Shown here piece after piece: positions 1-9,447 of a DNA stretch of 64,000 bases. The stretch is from assembly GCF_004402705.1 (NCBI RefSeq), contig NZ_SOFM01000027.1, positions 62,001 to 126,000 of the forward strand, in the 5' to 3' direction. Source of the stretch: Cryobacterium mannosilyticum. GTDB taxonomy: Bacteria > Actinomycetota > Actinomycetes > Actinomycetales > Microbacteriaceae. A program made the translations under genes and the position numbers. Below the pieces are notes generated by a model. The model was not told where the DNA came from, made no database searches, and was given only the letters and a program-made list of their open reading frames with translations. Numbering within the stretch: the first letter of the stretch is position 1; each line of letters begins with the position of its first letter.

Positions 1-2
1 TG

Positions 3-629
3 GCCGGCGCCCGCATCGTGATCGTGGCAGTGAAGCCGGCGATGGTGCCCGACCTGCTCACCGAGATCGCCGGCAGCCTCGAGCCGGGAACGCTTGTGGT
101 GAGCGTCGCCGCCGGCGTCACGATCGCCACCTTCGAATCGCTGCTGCCCGAGTCGGTGGCAGTCATCCGTTCGATGCCGAACACGCCGGCGCTCGTCGGC
201 AAGGCGGTCACCGGGCTCAGCGCCGGCACTCGCTCCAGCGCCACCGACCTCGACCTCGCGACCACCCTGTTCGGCACCGTCGGCGACGTTCTCGTCGTGC
301 CGGAGGGCAAACTCGACGCGCTCAGCACCATATCCGGCTCCGGCCCGGCCTACGTCTTCTACCTGATCGAGCAGCTCACCGCCACGGCGGTCGCCAAAGG
401 CTTCAGCCCGGAGGAGGCGGCCGTGATGGTCAACGGCACCTTCCTCGGCGCCTGCACCCTGCTGGCGGGCTCCGACCAGTCGCCGGCCGAGCTCCGCCGC
501 CAGGTCACCAGCCCGAGCGGCACCACCGAGCGCGCCGTCTGGGAGCTGGAAAAAGGCGGCCTCAAGGAGCTCTTCGACCGGGCAACGGATGCCGCACTCG
601 CCCGCGCCCGCGAACTCGCCGGCCACTAG
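3..629 (+). CDS. proC: Pyrroline-5-carboxylate reductase, 5' end outside window
   Basis: Last step of proline synthesis: NAD(P)H-dependent reduction of pyrroline-5-carboxylate, in the cytoplasm. The reading frame is open from base 3 and contains the family's conserved central and C-terminal segments: VIRSMPNTPALVG, then the dimerisation-domain signature GSGPAYVFYLIEQL and the late TSPSGTTERAVWELE. About 208 codons are visible. The N-terminal Rossmann glycine motif must lie upstream of the window, so the GTG at 18 is only the first in-window start codon and not the true start. The gene is followed by a hairpin terminator. Confidence 0.93.
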   Translation, partial: AGARIVIVAVKPAMVPDLLTEIAGSLEPGTLVVSVAAGVTIATFESLLPESVAVIRSMPNTPALVGKAVTGLSAGTRSSATDLDLATTLFGTVGDVLVVPEGKLDALSTISGSGPAYVFYLIEQLTATAVAKGFSPEEAAVMVNGTFLGACTLLAGSDQSPAELRRQVTSPSGTTERAVWELEKGGLKELFDRATDAALARARELAGH

Positions 630-670
630 GAGTCGGGTACCTCCGCCCTCCCGCTGAGTTGCGGGGAAAG

Positions 671-700
671 CACCTTCCGCTGGCCCGGGAAGGTGTTTTG
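671..700 (+). terminator. Rho-independent terminator of proC
   Basis: CACCTTCC (671-678) pairs perfectly with GGAAGGTG (688-695) across a 9-base loop and is followed by TTTTG. It lies 42 bases after the proC stop. Confidence 0.8.
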
Positions 701-770
701 TCCGCACCTCGGCGTTGGCCGGCGACCCGCCGTCATGGTATCCCCCTGCGGGAATGACTAGCCTTGGGGC

Positions 771-1217
771 ATGGCAGACATCTTCGGCGTGGTGGCGGAC
801 TCGACCCGACGCGAAATACTACGCATTCTCCTCGAGCGATACAACCAGTCGAACACGGCCGGTGGCGAGCTCAGCGTGTCGGACATCGTCGACAAGCTGG
901 GGCTGAGCCAGCCGACCGTCTCCAAGCACCTCAAGGTGCTCCGCGAGGCCGGTCTGGTCGGCGTGCGCGAAGCCGGCCAGCACCGCTACTACCACCTGGA
1001 CTACGCGCCCCTCGAGGAGATCGAGGACTGGCTGATCCCGTTCCTCAGCGTCGACTTCGACGCGTCGGCCGAGGAGGCCGCCGAGGAGACCGAGGGGCTG
1101 AAGGAGGAGCAGCGGGCGTTCGCCGCGGCAATCGGGAAGGCCTTCGCCGACACGTCATTCCAGATGGCGCATGCGGTGAAAGACGCCAAGCCGCGAAAAT
1201 GGCGCAAAAACGACTAG
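771..1217 (+). CDS. ArsR-type winged-helix regulator
   Basis: Predicted DNA-binding regulator of 148 aa. Residues 1-80 form an ArsR-like winged helix: an N-terminal helix with VADSTRREILRILL, the recognition region LSVSDIVDKLGLSQPTVSKH and the wing REAGQHRYYHLD. An acidic helical tail with EEAAEETEGLKEEQRAF follows. No metal-binding cysteine motif is visible, so a metal sensor is unlikely. The gene stands alone between proC and a second small HTH gene, and its target is unknown. The fold is clear; the physiological role is not. Confidence 0.85.
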   Translation: MADIFGVVADSTRREILRILLERYNQSNTAGGELSVSDIVDKLGLSQPTVSKHLKVLREAGLVGVREAGQHRYYHLDYAPLEEIEDWLIPFLSVDFDASAEEAAEETEGLKEEQRAFAAAIGKAFADTSFQMAHAVKDAKPRKWRKND

Positions 1218-1307
1218 ACGTTCGTTCCGGGTAACCTCTAGAGTTTTCATCTAGCACGTGGGTAACGTCCGTCACAGGACCGGTCCACGCTCGTGAGGAG
1301 AACCCGA

Positions 1308-1499
1308 ATGCAAGATCTCTCTGACGTACGCTTCCTGACCGTCGCCGAGGTGGCCGAGATGATGCGCGTGTCCAAGATGACCGTCTACCGGCTCGTACAC
1401 TCCGGAGAACTGCCAGCGATCCGGTTCGGCCGGTCTTTCCGGGTGCCGGAATCGGCTGTTTCCGCGGTGATTCAGCGCCCGATTGCGGACACCGCGTAA
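1308..1499 (+). CDS. Excisionase/MerR-like small HTH protein
   Basis: A 63-aa protein made almost entirely of one excisionase-type winged HTH: FLTVAEVAEMMRVSKMTVYR followed by LVHSGELPAIRFGRSFRVPE. Such mini proteins are widespread in actinobacterial chromosomes and are usually regulators rather than phage excisionases. I chose the ATG at 1308 over the in-frame GTG at 1293 because GAGGAG at 1294-1299 is well placed as its ribosome site. The neighbourhood (ArsR gene before, bS22 after) shows no mobile-element gene. Confidence 0.8.
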   Translation: MQDLSDVRFLTVAEVAEMMRVSKMTVYRLVHSGELPAIRFGRSFRVPESAVSAVIQRPIADTA

Positions 1500-1558
1500 G
1501 GGCCCGTTCTTTTTCCGGTAGAATGGTGTTTTCGTGTCGGCCGCGAATCTCGTGGCGA

Positions 1559-1584
1559 AACCAAATCTTGTAACCAAATCTTGT
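1559..1584 (+). repeat. Tandem 13-bp duplication in the bS22 leader
   Basis: AACCAAATCTTGT occurs twice head to tail (1559-1571 and 1572-1584), ending ten bases before the bS22 start. A TAGAAT at 1519-1524 is a plausible -10 element upstream. Confidence 0.85.
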
Positions 1585-1593
1585 GAGGTCCGT

Positions 1594-1692
1594 GTGGGTT
1601 CTGTAATTAAGAAGCGACGCAAGCGTATGGCGAAGAAGAAGCACCGCAAGCTGCTTCGGAAGACCCGTCACCAGCGTCGCAATAAGAAGTAG
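1594..1692 (+). CDS. Mini ribosomal protein bS22
   Basis: A 32-codon gene from GTG 1594, too short for routine ORF calling. The product begins MGSVIKKRRKRMAKKKHRK and ends RRNKK; almost every second residue is Arg or Lys. It matches the actinobacterial small-subunit protein bS22 (AURKAIP1/COX24-like domain), which was found structurally in mycobacterial ribosomes, lies in the rRNA of the 30S subunit and is 32-33 aa long. A strong terminator follows. Identity is confident because essentially the whole sequence fits the family pattern. Confidence 0.92.
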   Translation: MGSVIKKRRKRMAKKKHRKLLRKTRHQRRNKK

Positions 1693-1737
1693 GTCGGTTC
1701 CGGACCGTTTGGTCCTGAAGCGCCGGTTCCAGGCGTG

Positions 1738-1768
1738 AGCGTTAGGTCTTCGGACCTAGCGCTTTTTG
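1738..1768 (+). terminator. Terminator of bS22 gene, overlapping the facing gene's stop
   Basis: AGCGTTAGGTC (1738-1748), TTCG loop, GACCTAGCGCT (1753-1763), with one G-T pair, then a T run. The right arm overlaps the last codons of the convergent HAD gene. Confidence 0.88.
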
Positions 1769-2478
1769 CTTGCCCGCGCGGCCGCGGTGATGCTGCCGCG
1801 TTTGAGTCGCATGATCGGCCAGTGGCGCGCCGTCGCGTAGCGGTGGAGTGTCGCATCCGGATTCACGGCGACGGGATTGCCGACGAGGTCGAGCAACGGA
1901 ATGTCGTTGTGCGAATCGGAGTAGGCCCAGCATCCCGTGAGGTCGGCGTCGCTGCGAACGGCCTGCCCGCGCGCCGCCTCGGCCTTCTGGTCTCCGTGGC
2001 ACACGCCATCGATCAGGCGACCGGTGAACACTCCCTCGACGGTCTCGAGCACCGTGCCGAGAGCGCCGGTGAAGCCGAGCCGCTCGGCGATCACATCGGC
2101 GACCTCCTGGGCGGTGGCTGAGACCAGCCAGACCTCGCGACCGGCCTCCAGGTGCGCCCGGGCCACGGCGACGGTCTCGGGCCAGAGCAGGCGGATGAGG
2201 CGGGCGTCGAAGATCTCCCGGCTCAGCTCGATCAGCTCGGCGCGGTTGTGGCCGACGACGACCTCGAGGGCGCGCTCCCGCACACTGGCCAGGTGCACCC
2301 GGTTCTCACCCACCGCGATGAACCTCGCCTGCTTCCAGGCGAACGAGCTGATGTCGCGGCCGGTGATCAGCCGGCGTCGCCAGGCGCCGATACCGAGGTG
2401 GTACAGGCTCGCTCCGCGCATGAGCGTGTTGTCGACATCGAAGAAGGCGATGGAGCGGGCGGCGTTGGCGTCAGGCAT
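1756..2478 (-). CDS. HAD-IB family phosphatase (SerB-like)
   Basis: A 240-aa cytoplasmic hydrolase of the haloacid dehalogenase superfamily, subfamily IB. Motif I is FFDVDNTLM near residue 12 (nucleophile and acid/base Asp), motif II is LVSATAQEVADV near 115, and the metal-binding motif is AYSDSHNDIPLLD near 190. The layout and length resemble phosphoserine-phosphatase-like enzymes that often act on phosphorylated lipids or sugars in actinobacteria. It is divergent from the glutaredoxin-like gene. The exact substrate cannot be read from the sequence. Confidence 0.87.
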   Translation of the reverse strand: MPDANAARSIAFFDVDNTLMRGASLYHLGIGAWRRRLITGRDISSFAWKQARFIAVGENRVHLASVRERALEVVVGHNRAELIELSREIFDARLIRLLWPETVAVARAHLEAGREVWLVSATAQEVADVIAERLGFTGALGTVLETVEGVFTGRLIDGVCHGDQKAEAARGQAVRSDADLTGCWAYSDSHNDIPLLDLVGNPVAVNPDATLHRYATARHWPIMRLKRGSITAAARASKKR

Positions 2479-2531
2479 GTGCGCCTGAGTCTAGTTGCGC
2501 GCGCCCGGGTGAGCCAGCATAGGCTGGAGCA

Positions 2532-2801
2532 ATGGCCACCGCACTCCTCACCCTGATCGGCAAGCCCGGATGTCACCTCTGCGACGACGCGCGGGAGCTG
2601 GTGGACAGCGTCGTCTTGAAACTCGCCGACAACCCGGCGGCGCCGGCGATCGTGCTCGAGGAGCGTTCCATCCTCGACGACGCCGAGCTGAACGAACTGT
2701 ACGTGGAGGACATCCCCGTGCTGCTGATCAACGGCAAGGTGCATAATTACTGGCGGATCGACCCGCTGCGGCTGCGCAGCGCGCTCCTGGCCGTTCAGTG
2801 A
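2532..2801 (+). CDS. Glutaredoxin-like thioredoxin-fold protein
   Basis: An 89-aa DUF836/glutaredoxin-like protein. The redox motif CHLC is within LIGKPGCHLCDDARELVD near residue 15, and the cis-proline is in VEDIPVLLING near residue 68. This is the usual length for the family. Predicted role is cytoplasmic thiol-disulfide exchange, with unknown partners. The stop overlaps the start of the next gene by 4 bases (GTGA), so the two are probably translated together. Confidence 0.85.
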   Translation: MATALLTLIGKPGCHLCDDARELVDSVVLKLADNPAAPAIVLEERSILDDAELNELYVEDIPVLLINGKVHNYWRIDPLRLRSALLAVQ

Positions 2802-3100
2802 GCATCCGGCACGTCGTCTCCTGGAAGCTCAGCGCGACGGACCCGGCGACCAGGGCCGACGACGCGGCCGGGATCGCCTCACGCCTCGAAGCCCTCGTCG
2901 GCGTCGTGGCGGAGATCCGCTCCCTGCGGGTGGGCGCGGATGTGCAGGGCGGCGACAACTGGGACGTCGTGCTGATCGCCGACTTCGACGACCTGGCCGC
3001 GGTCGCCCGCTACCAGGCGCACCCGGCCCACCAGGCTGCCGGCGCCTTCATCCGGTCGGTCGTCTCGGCCAAGACGGCCGTGGACTTCCTCGTTCCGTAG
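2798..3100 (+). CDS. Dabb (stress-responsive alpha/beta barrel) protein
   Basis: A 100-aa dimeric ferredoxin-like barrel domain. It has the typical opening IRHVVSWKL, the central LRVGADVQGGDNWDVVLIADF and the ending YQAHPAHQAAGAFIR. Dabb proteins are small homodimers found in stress and some polyketide pathways; a substrate is not predictable. Translationally coupled to the glutaredoxin-like gene through a GTGA overlap. Confidence 0.83.
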   Translation: MSIRHVVSWKLSATDPATRADDAAGIASRLEALVGVVAEIRSLRVGADVQGGDNWDVVLIADFDDLAAVARYQAHPAHQAAGAFIRSVVSAKTAVDFLVP

Positions 3101-3132
3101 GTCGCTCGACCACCGGGTCGGGCCGGAGCCGG

Positions 3133-4461
<1,329 letters not shown>

Positions 4462-4576
4462 TTGCCAAGTTTAGCGGCAGGCGTCGCCGGGGGTCGACAG
4501 CCGGCGCATCCCACGGCGGCCCCAGCGTCGTGCGTTCTCGGTGAATTCGCGGGTGGGGCATCCGTAGACTGTTCGG

Positions 4577-5221
4577 GTGACAGCCAGTCAGGTACATCTC
4601 GTCCGGCACGGTGAGGTGTTCAACCCCGAACGCGTTCTGTATGGACGGCTGCCCGGCTTCGGGCTCTCCGACCTCGGCCTGGCCATGGCGGAGGCTGCGG
4701 CGGCCGACCTGGTCGAACGAGGGCGCCCGGTCGCGCGGATCGTCTCCTCGCCGCTGCAGCGCACACGCGAGTCCGCGGGGCCGGTCGCGGCGGCCTTCGG
4801 CCTCCCCGTCGACATCGACCCGCGCCTGATCGAGCCGGCCAACTTCTTCGAGGGCAAGCGGATGCGCGGCCCCGACGGTGCCCTGCGCGACCCCCGCAAC
4901 TGGCGGGCCCTGGTCAACCCCCTCCGGCCCAGCTGGGGTGAGCCGTTCCAGTCCATCGCCGACCGGATGCTCGCCGCCGTCGACGACGCGTACCACTCCG
5001 TCGACAGCGGCGACGTCGTGCTGGTCAGCCACCAGCTCCCGATCTGGATGGTGCACCGCGCCCTCTCCGGAGAACGCCTCGCCCACGATCCCCGCAGACG
5101 CCGGTGCGGTCTCTCGAGCATCACGACCCTGTCCTGGCCAGGCGGCGGCCCGGTCGAGGCGGGCTATTCGAACCCAGCGGTCGACCTGCAGGCCGGCGCC
5201 ACCGACGTGGGGGCGGTATGA
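4577..5221 (+). CDS. Histidine phosphatase family protein
   Basis: A 214-aa branch-1 histidine phosphatase. The catalytic histidine is in VHLVRHGEVFNPERV near residue 10, followed by LSDLGLAMA and VSSPLQRTRESAGPVA, with the second histidine in VVLVSHQLPIWMVH near residue 158. It is the first gene of the cytochrome c biogenesis run and its stop overlaps the next start (ATGA). This head position before TlpA-CcdA-ResB-CcsB is common in actinobacteria; the substrate is unknown. Confidence 0.88.
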   Translation: MTASQVHLVRHGEVFNPERVLYGRLPGFGLSDLGLAMAEAAAADLVERGRPVARIVSSPLQRTRESAGPVAAAFGLPVDIDPRLIEPANFFEGKRMRGPDGALRDPRNWRALVNPLRPSWGEPFQSIADRMLAAVDDAYHSVDSGDVVLVSHQLPIWMVHRALSGERLAHDPRRRRCGLSSITTLSWPGGGPVEAGYSNPAVDLQAGATDVGAV

Positions 5222-5814
5222 CGACCCGGGCGCGCGCGGCGATCGTCGGGCTCGTGGCGGTGGCGCTGCTCCTGACCGGCTGCGCGACCGATCCGCTCGC
5301 CGCCCAGTACCGCGAGGGCAGCAACAAGGGGTTCATCGCCGGCGACGGCAGCTGGACCGAGATCCCCGCCGCCGAACGCGGCGACCCGATCGTCTGGGCC
5401 GGCACGAGCGAGACGGGTGCCGCCCTCTCCAGCGCCGACTACGCCGGGCAGGTTGTCGTCGTGAACTTCTGGTACGCCAGCTGCGCACCGTGCCGGGCCG
5501 AGGCCCCAGCCCTGGCGAAGCTCAGCGCGCAGTTCGAGGGCAAGGGCGCCTCGTTCGTCGGCGTCAACGTGCGCGACCAGGCCGCGAACGCGGTCGCCTT
5601 CAACGACAACTACGGTGTCGGCTACCCCTCGGTGATGGATGTCGGCGACGGGGCGATGCAACTGGCCTTCAGCGGCAGCATCCCGCCGAACGCGGTGCCG
5701 ACCACGCTGGTGATCGACAAGTCCGGACGGGTCGCCGCCCGCATCCTCGGCGAGCTGTCCTCGCCGTCCATCCTCGAGACGCTGGTCACCTCCGCGCTCG
5801 ACGAGGGCGTTTAG
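5218..5814 (+). CDS. TlpA/ResA-like thiol-disulfide lipoprotein
   Basis: A 198-aa extracytoplasmic thioredoxin-fold protein that keeps the apocytochrome c haem-binding cysteines reduced. The N-terminus is a lipoprotein signal (hydrophobic AIVGLVAVALLLTGC; lipobox LTGC, acylated Cys about residue 22). The redox site is WYASCAPCRAE near residue 86. The ATG at 5218 was chosen because it gives a proper signal peptide and overlaps the upstream stop; the longer frame beginning at 5104 lacks one. CcdA, its probable electron donor, follows after 2 bases. Confidence 0.92.
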   Translation: MTTRARAAIVGLVAVALLLTGCATDPLAAQYREGSNKGFIAGDGSWTEIPAAERGDPIVWAGTSETGAALSSADYAGQVVVVNFWYASCAPCRAEAPALAKLSAQFEGKGASFVGVNVRDQAANAVAFNDNYGVGYPSVMDVGDGAMQLAFSGSIPPNAVPTTLVIDKSGRVAARILGELSSPSILETLVTSALDEGV

Positions 5815-5816
5815 GC

Positions 5817-6578
5817 GTGGACAATCCGTTCGGTGAGATCGTCTTCAGCGGGCAACTCCTTTTCGCCATCCCGGTTGCGATCCTGGCCGGCCTCGTCTCG
5901 TTCGCGTCGCCGTGCATCCTGCCCCTCGTGCCCGGCTACCTGGCCTACATCGGCGGGTTCACCGACGGGCGCACCAGCGCGGCGCGCGGGGACCGGCGCG
6001 GCCAGGGCCGCCTGCTGGCCGGCGTGGCCCTGTTCATCCTCGGCTTCACCCTCGTCTTCGTGCTCACCGGCGTCGTCTTCGGCTTCGCCGGTTTCTGGCT
6101 CAACCAGTACCGCGACCTGGTCACCCGGATCGCCGGGGTCGTCGTCATCCTGCTCGGCCTGGTCTTCGTCGGCCAGTTCGCGCGCCTGCAACGCTCGGTC
6201 AAGTCCTCCTGGAAACCCCGGATGGGGTTGGCGGGAGCCCCGGTACTCGGTGCCGTCTTCGCCGTCGGCTGGACGCCGTGCACCGGGCCGACGCTGACCG
6301 CGATCAATTCGCTCAGCCTGACCACGGGGTCGCCGTGGCAGGGCGGACTGCTCGCCCTGTTCTATGCGCTCGGCCTCGGCATCCCGTTCCTGCTGATCGC
6401 GCTGGGCCTGAGCTGGGCGACGGGCGCGGTGTCGTTCCTCAAACGGAACGTGCGAACGATCAATCTCTTCGGCGGCGTCCTGCTCGTCGTCATCGGCGTG
6501 CTCATGGTGAGCGGCATCTGGAATGCCTGGCTCCTCGACCTGCAAGGAGTGATTGGCAGCTATGTCCCGGCCGTCTGA
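5817..6578 (+). CDS. ccdA: Cytochrome c biogenesis protein CcdA
   Basis: A 253-aa polytopic membrane protein carrying electrons from cytoplasmic thioredoxin to the extracytoplasmic TlpA-like protein. The two redox cysteines sit in the usual places: VSFASPCILPLVPGYL near residue 26 and GWTPCTGPTLT near residue 155. About six hydrophobic segments are visible. The start is GTG 5817, right after the lipoprotein stop. It overlaps the resB start by 17 bases. Standard length for the short CcdA family. Confidence 0.93.
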   Translation: MDNPFGEIVFSGQLLFAIPVAILAGLVSFASPCILPLVPGYLAYIGGFTDGRTSAARGDRRGQGRLLAGVALFILGFTLVFVLTGVVFGFAGFWLNQYRDLVTRIAGVVVILLGLVFVGQFARLQRSVKSSWKPRMGLAGAPVLGAVFAVGWTPCTGPTLTAINSLSLTTGSPWQGGLLALFYALGLGIPFLLIALGLSWATGAVSFLKRNVRTINLFGGVLLVVIGVLMVSGIWNAWLLDLQGVIGSYVPAV

Positions 6579-8250
6579 CCATTACGATTCGCCGGCGCCG
6601 GTCGCCGCGGAAGGCATCGTCCAGCCGCGCCTCGGCTTCGTCGGGTGGCTGCGCTGGTTCTGGCGACAGCTCACCAATATGCGCACTGCGCTGTTCCTCC
6701 TGCTGCTGCTCGCCATCGCGGCCGTGCCGGGGTCGCTGGTGCCGCAGCGCAGTTCCGACCCGAACGGGGTCACCCAGTACTTCACCGACAACCCCGACCT
6801 GGCACCGGCCCTGGACAAGATCCAAGCCTTCGACGTCTACTCGTCCGCCTGGTTCTCGGCGATCTACCTCCTGCTGTTCATCTCCCTGATCGGCTGCGTC
6901 ATCCCGCGCACCAAGCATCACTTCCTGGCGTTGCGGGCGAAGCCGCCGCGCACGCCGGCCCGCCTGGCCCGACTGGCCGGGTTCACCACGCGCCCCGCCC
7001 CGGCCGGCACGGATGCCGCGTCCGCCGTCGACTCCGCCCGTGGGCTGCTGGCGGCCGGCGGTTACCGGGTCGCCCTGTTCGACAGTGCGCCGCAGGCCGA
7101 CGCGCGGGAGTTCTCGGTCTCGGCCGAGCGGGGCTACCTCCGGGAAACCGGCAACCTCGTCTTCCACTTCGCCCTCGTCGGCATCCTGATCGCGGTCGGG
7201 TTCGGCAGCGGTTTCGGGTTCAGCGGGCAGCGGGTGCTGGTCGAGGGCCAGACGTTCGTGAACACGTTGCTGGCCTACGACTCGTTCAATCCCGGCCGGT
7301 TCTTCAACGACGAGGGCCTCGACCCGTACAAGCTCACCCTCAACGACTTCCAGGTCACCTACGAGACGAAGAACCTCAAGGCCTACGGCCAGCCGATCGA
7401 CTTCACCGCCGGCGTGAGCGTCACCCGGCGGGGACAGGCGACCGAGACCGGCGAGGTCAAGGTCAATTCTCCGATGCGCACCGGCGGCACCGACGTGTAC
7501 CTGCTTGGCAACGGCTACGCGCCGTCGATCACGGTGAAGAACCCGCAGGGCGACGTCGTCTTCACCGATGCGGTGCCGTTCCTGCCCCAGGATGCCAATC
7601 TCACCTCGCTCGGGGTGATCAAGGTCCCCGACGGGCTGGCGAAGCAGCTCGGCATGATCGGCTTCTTCTACCCGACCCAGGCGAAGGCGACCTCCGGCGC
7701 GTTCTATTCCTCGTTCCCCGACCTCGAGTACCCGCTGCTCACGCTCAACGTCTACGCCGGCGACCTCGGCCTCGACGCGGGGGTGCCGACATCCGTCTAC
7801 TCGCTCGACACCGACAAGATGACTCAGCTCACCGGCGGCAAGACCGGCACGAAGTCGATCGAGCTCAAGCCGGGGGAGACCCAGCAGCTGCCGAACGGCC
7901 TCGGCTCGGTCACCTTCGACGACGCGCACCCCGGGGCGAAGACCGGCGACTTCTCCGGCTCAGTGCTCCGGTTCGCCTCGTTCGACATCCACAACGACCC
8001 CACCCAGCTCTGGGTGCTGTCCTTCGCGGTGCTCGCCCTGCTCGGGCTGCTGACCAGCCTGTTCGTGCCGCGCCGCCGGGTCTGGGTGAAGGCCGTGGAG
8101 GAAGCCGACGGTTCGGTGCGACTCGAGTACGCCGGGCTCGCCCGCGGCGAGGATCCTGCCCTCGAATCGGTCGTGACCGCGCTCGCCGACCGGCACTCGG
8201 ACCTGCTGTTATCCTCCCAATTGGCCGCCCCGGCTCCCGAACGCACTTAG
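6562..8250 (+). CDS. resB: Cytochrome c biogenesis protein ResB (Ccs1)
   Basis: A 562-aa membrane subunit of the system II haem handling and ligation complex. Three N-terminal hydrophobic segments (for example MRTALFLLLLLAIAAVPGSL and FSAIYLLLFISLIGCVIP) precede a large extracytoplasmic domain, with a final segment LWVLSFAVLALLGLLTSLFV near residue 480. ATG 6562 was preferred because AAGGAGTG lies about 12 bases upstream; a TTG at 6553 is too close to it. It acts with CcsB, encoded next. Confidence 0.93.
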   Translation: MSRPSDHYDSPAPVAAEGIVQPRLGFVGWLRWFWRQLTNMRTALFLLLLLAIAAVPGSLVPQRSSDPNGVTQYFTDNPDLAPALDKIQAFDVYSSAWFSAIYLLLFISLIGCVIPRTKHHFLALRAKPPRTPARLARLAGFTTRPAPAGTDAASAVDSARGLLAAGGYRVALFDSAPQADAREFSVSAERGYLRETGNLVFHFALVGILIAVGFGSGFGFSGQRVLVEGQTFVNTLLAYDSFNPGRFFNDEGLDPYKLTLNDFQVTYETKNLKAYGQPIDFTAGVSVTRRGQATETGEVKVNSPMRTGGTDVYLLGNGYAPSITVKNPQGDVVFTDAVPFLPQDANLTSLGVIKVPDGLAKQLGMIGFFYPTQAKATSGAFYSSFPDLEYPLLTLNVYAGDLGLDAGVPTSVYSLDTDKMTQLTGGKTGTKSIELKPGETQQLPNGLGSVTFDDAHPGAKTGDFSGSVLRFASFDIHNDPTQLWVLSFAVLALLGLLTSLFVPRRRVWVKAVEEADGSVRLEYAGLARGEDPALESVVTALADRHSDLLLSSQLAAPAPERT

Positions 8251-8259
8251 GCTGACACA

Positions 8260-9351
8260 GTGAATCTCAACGAGCTCTCGATCCTGAGCCTGTACTCGGC
8301 CATGGCGGTCTACGCCCTGGCGTTCATCGCCTTCTCCTTCGACCTGGCCAAGCGGTCGGCCGCGGTGAGCCAGGCCCAGGGCGACGCGCTTCGATCGGCG
8401 AGCCCTGAGTCCGTGCGCTCGGCCGGGGCCTCGGGTGGCACCGCCACCCTCACCCGGATCAGCGCGCGGATCGTCAACGACGCGTCGACGCCGTACGGTC
8501 GTTCGCCCAGCCTGCGCGTCGGCGTGTCACTCACCGTGCTCGCCTGGCTGATCCACCTCGTCGCCGATGTGCTCCGGGGCCTCGCCGCCGGCCGGGTGCC
8601 GTGGGCGAACATGTACGAGTTCGCGATGACCGGCACCCTGCTGATCGTGACCGTGTTCCTGATCGTGCTCACCCGGGCGGACCTCCGCTTCCTCGGCACC
8701 TTCGTGACCGGCATGGTGCTCGTGCTGCTCGGCATCGCGGCCCTGCGCTTCTACGTCGAGGTCGCCCCGCTGCCGCCCGCGCTGCAGTCCGCCTGGCTCG
8801 TTATCCACGTGTTCGTCGCGTCGCTGGGCACCGGCTTCTTCGCCCTCGGCTTCGCGCTCTCGACCGTGCAACTGCTCCAGTTCCGGCGGGAAGCCGCGCT
8901 CGGTGCCGCGGCGTCGGTGCCGGCCGGGTCGGTGCCGGCCGGTTCAGTCCCGGCTGGGTCAGTGCCGGTTGTGTCCGGCCCCGCCGGCACGGAGACCCCG
9001 GGGTGGAAGAACCCGCTCCGCTTCCTCGCCACGCTGCCCTCAGCGGCAACCCTGGAGAACCTGGCCTACCGGGTGAACATCATCGGCTTCATCCTCTGGA
9101 CCTTCACCCTGATGGCCGGGTCGATCTGGGCCGAGAAGGCCTGGGGCCGATACTGGGGCTGGGACACCAAGGAGGTCTGGACCTTCATCATCTGGACCGT
9201 CTACGCCGGGTACATCCACGCCAGGGCGACGCGCGGCTGGCGCGGCTCCCGGTCGGCGTGGCTCGCGATCGTCGGGTTCAGCGCCGTGATGTTCAACTTC
9301 GGCATCGTCAACGTGTTCTTCAAGGGCCTGCACGCCTACTCGGGCCTCTGA
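8260..9351 (+). CDS. ccsB: Cytochrome c biogenesis protein CcsB
   Basis: A 363-aa CcsA/CcmC-family haem transporter and ligase subunit. It has about eight membrane segments and the tryptophan-rich haem-binding signature WGRYWGWDTKEVWTF near residue 290. Conserved histidines occur in WLIHLVADV and WLVIHVFVAS. Starts with GTG 8260, nine bases after resB. A low-complexity linker of repeated VPAGS units (residues about 219-235) is inserted before the last segments and is not part of the family core. Confidence 0.93.
   Translation: MNLNELSILSLYSAMAVYALAFIAFSFDLAKRSAAVSQAQGDALRSASPESVRSAGASGGTATLTRISARIVNDASTPYGRSPSLRVGVSLTVLAWLIHLVADVLRGLAAGRVPWANMYEFAMTGTLLIVTVFLIVLTRADLRFLGTFVTGMVLVLLGIAALRFYVEVAPLPPALQSAWLVIHVFVASLGTGFFALGFALSTVQLLQFRREAALGAAASVPAGSVPAGSVPAGSVPVVSGPAGTETPGWKNPLRFLATLPSAATLENLAYRVNIIGFILWTFTLMAGSIWAEKAWGRYWGWDTKEVWTFIIWTVYAGYIHARATRGWRGSRSAWLAIVGFSAVMFNFGIVNVFFKGLHAYSGL
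8914..8973 (+). repeat. 15-bp tandem repeat inside ccsB
   Basis: Four diverged head-to-tail 15-bp units (first unit TCGGTGCCGGCCGGG) at 8914, 8929, 8944 and 8959 encode SVPAG/SVPVV pentapeptides in a cytoplasmic or loop linker. A fifth more degenerate unit may follow. Confidence 0.8.
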
Positions 9352-9442
9352 CCCGTCAAATTCGACGGACTTTTTCGAAATATCGCCCGTGTCGAGGCCG
9401 GTTTGAGCCGTTTTGGCCAAAATCTCCGTCGAATTTGACGGG
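9352..9442. repeat. 91-bp perfect-ended inverted repeat between ccsB and menC
   Basis: CCCGTCAAATTCGACGGA (9352-9369) and its exact complement TCCGTCGAATTTGACGGG (9425-9442) bracket a 55-bp spacer. It fills the whole convergent gap, starting right after the ccsB stop. It may work as a two-way terminator or be a small non-coding mobile repeat (MITE-like). Confidence 0.85.
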
Positions 9443-9447
9443 GGAGG

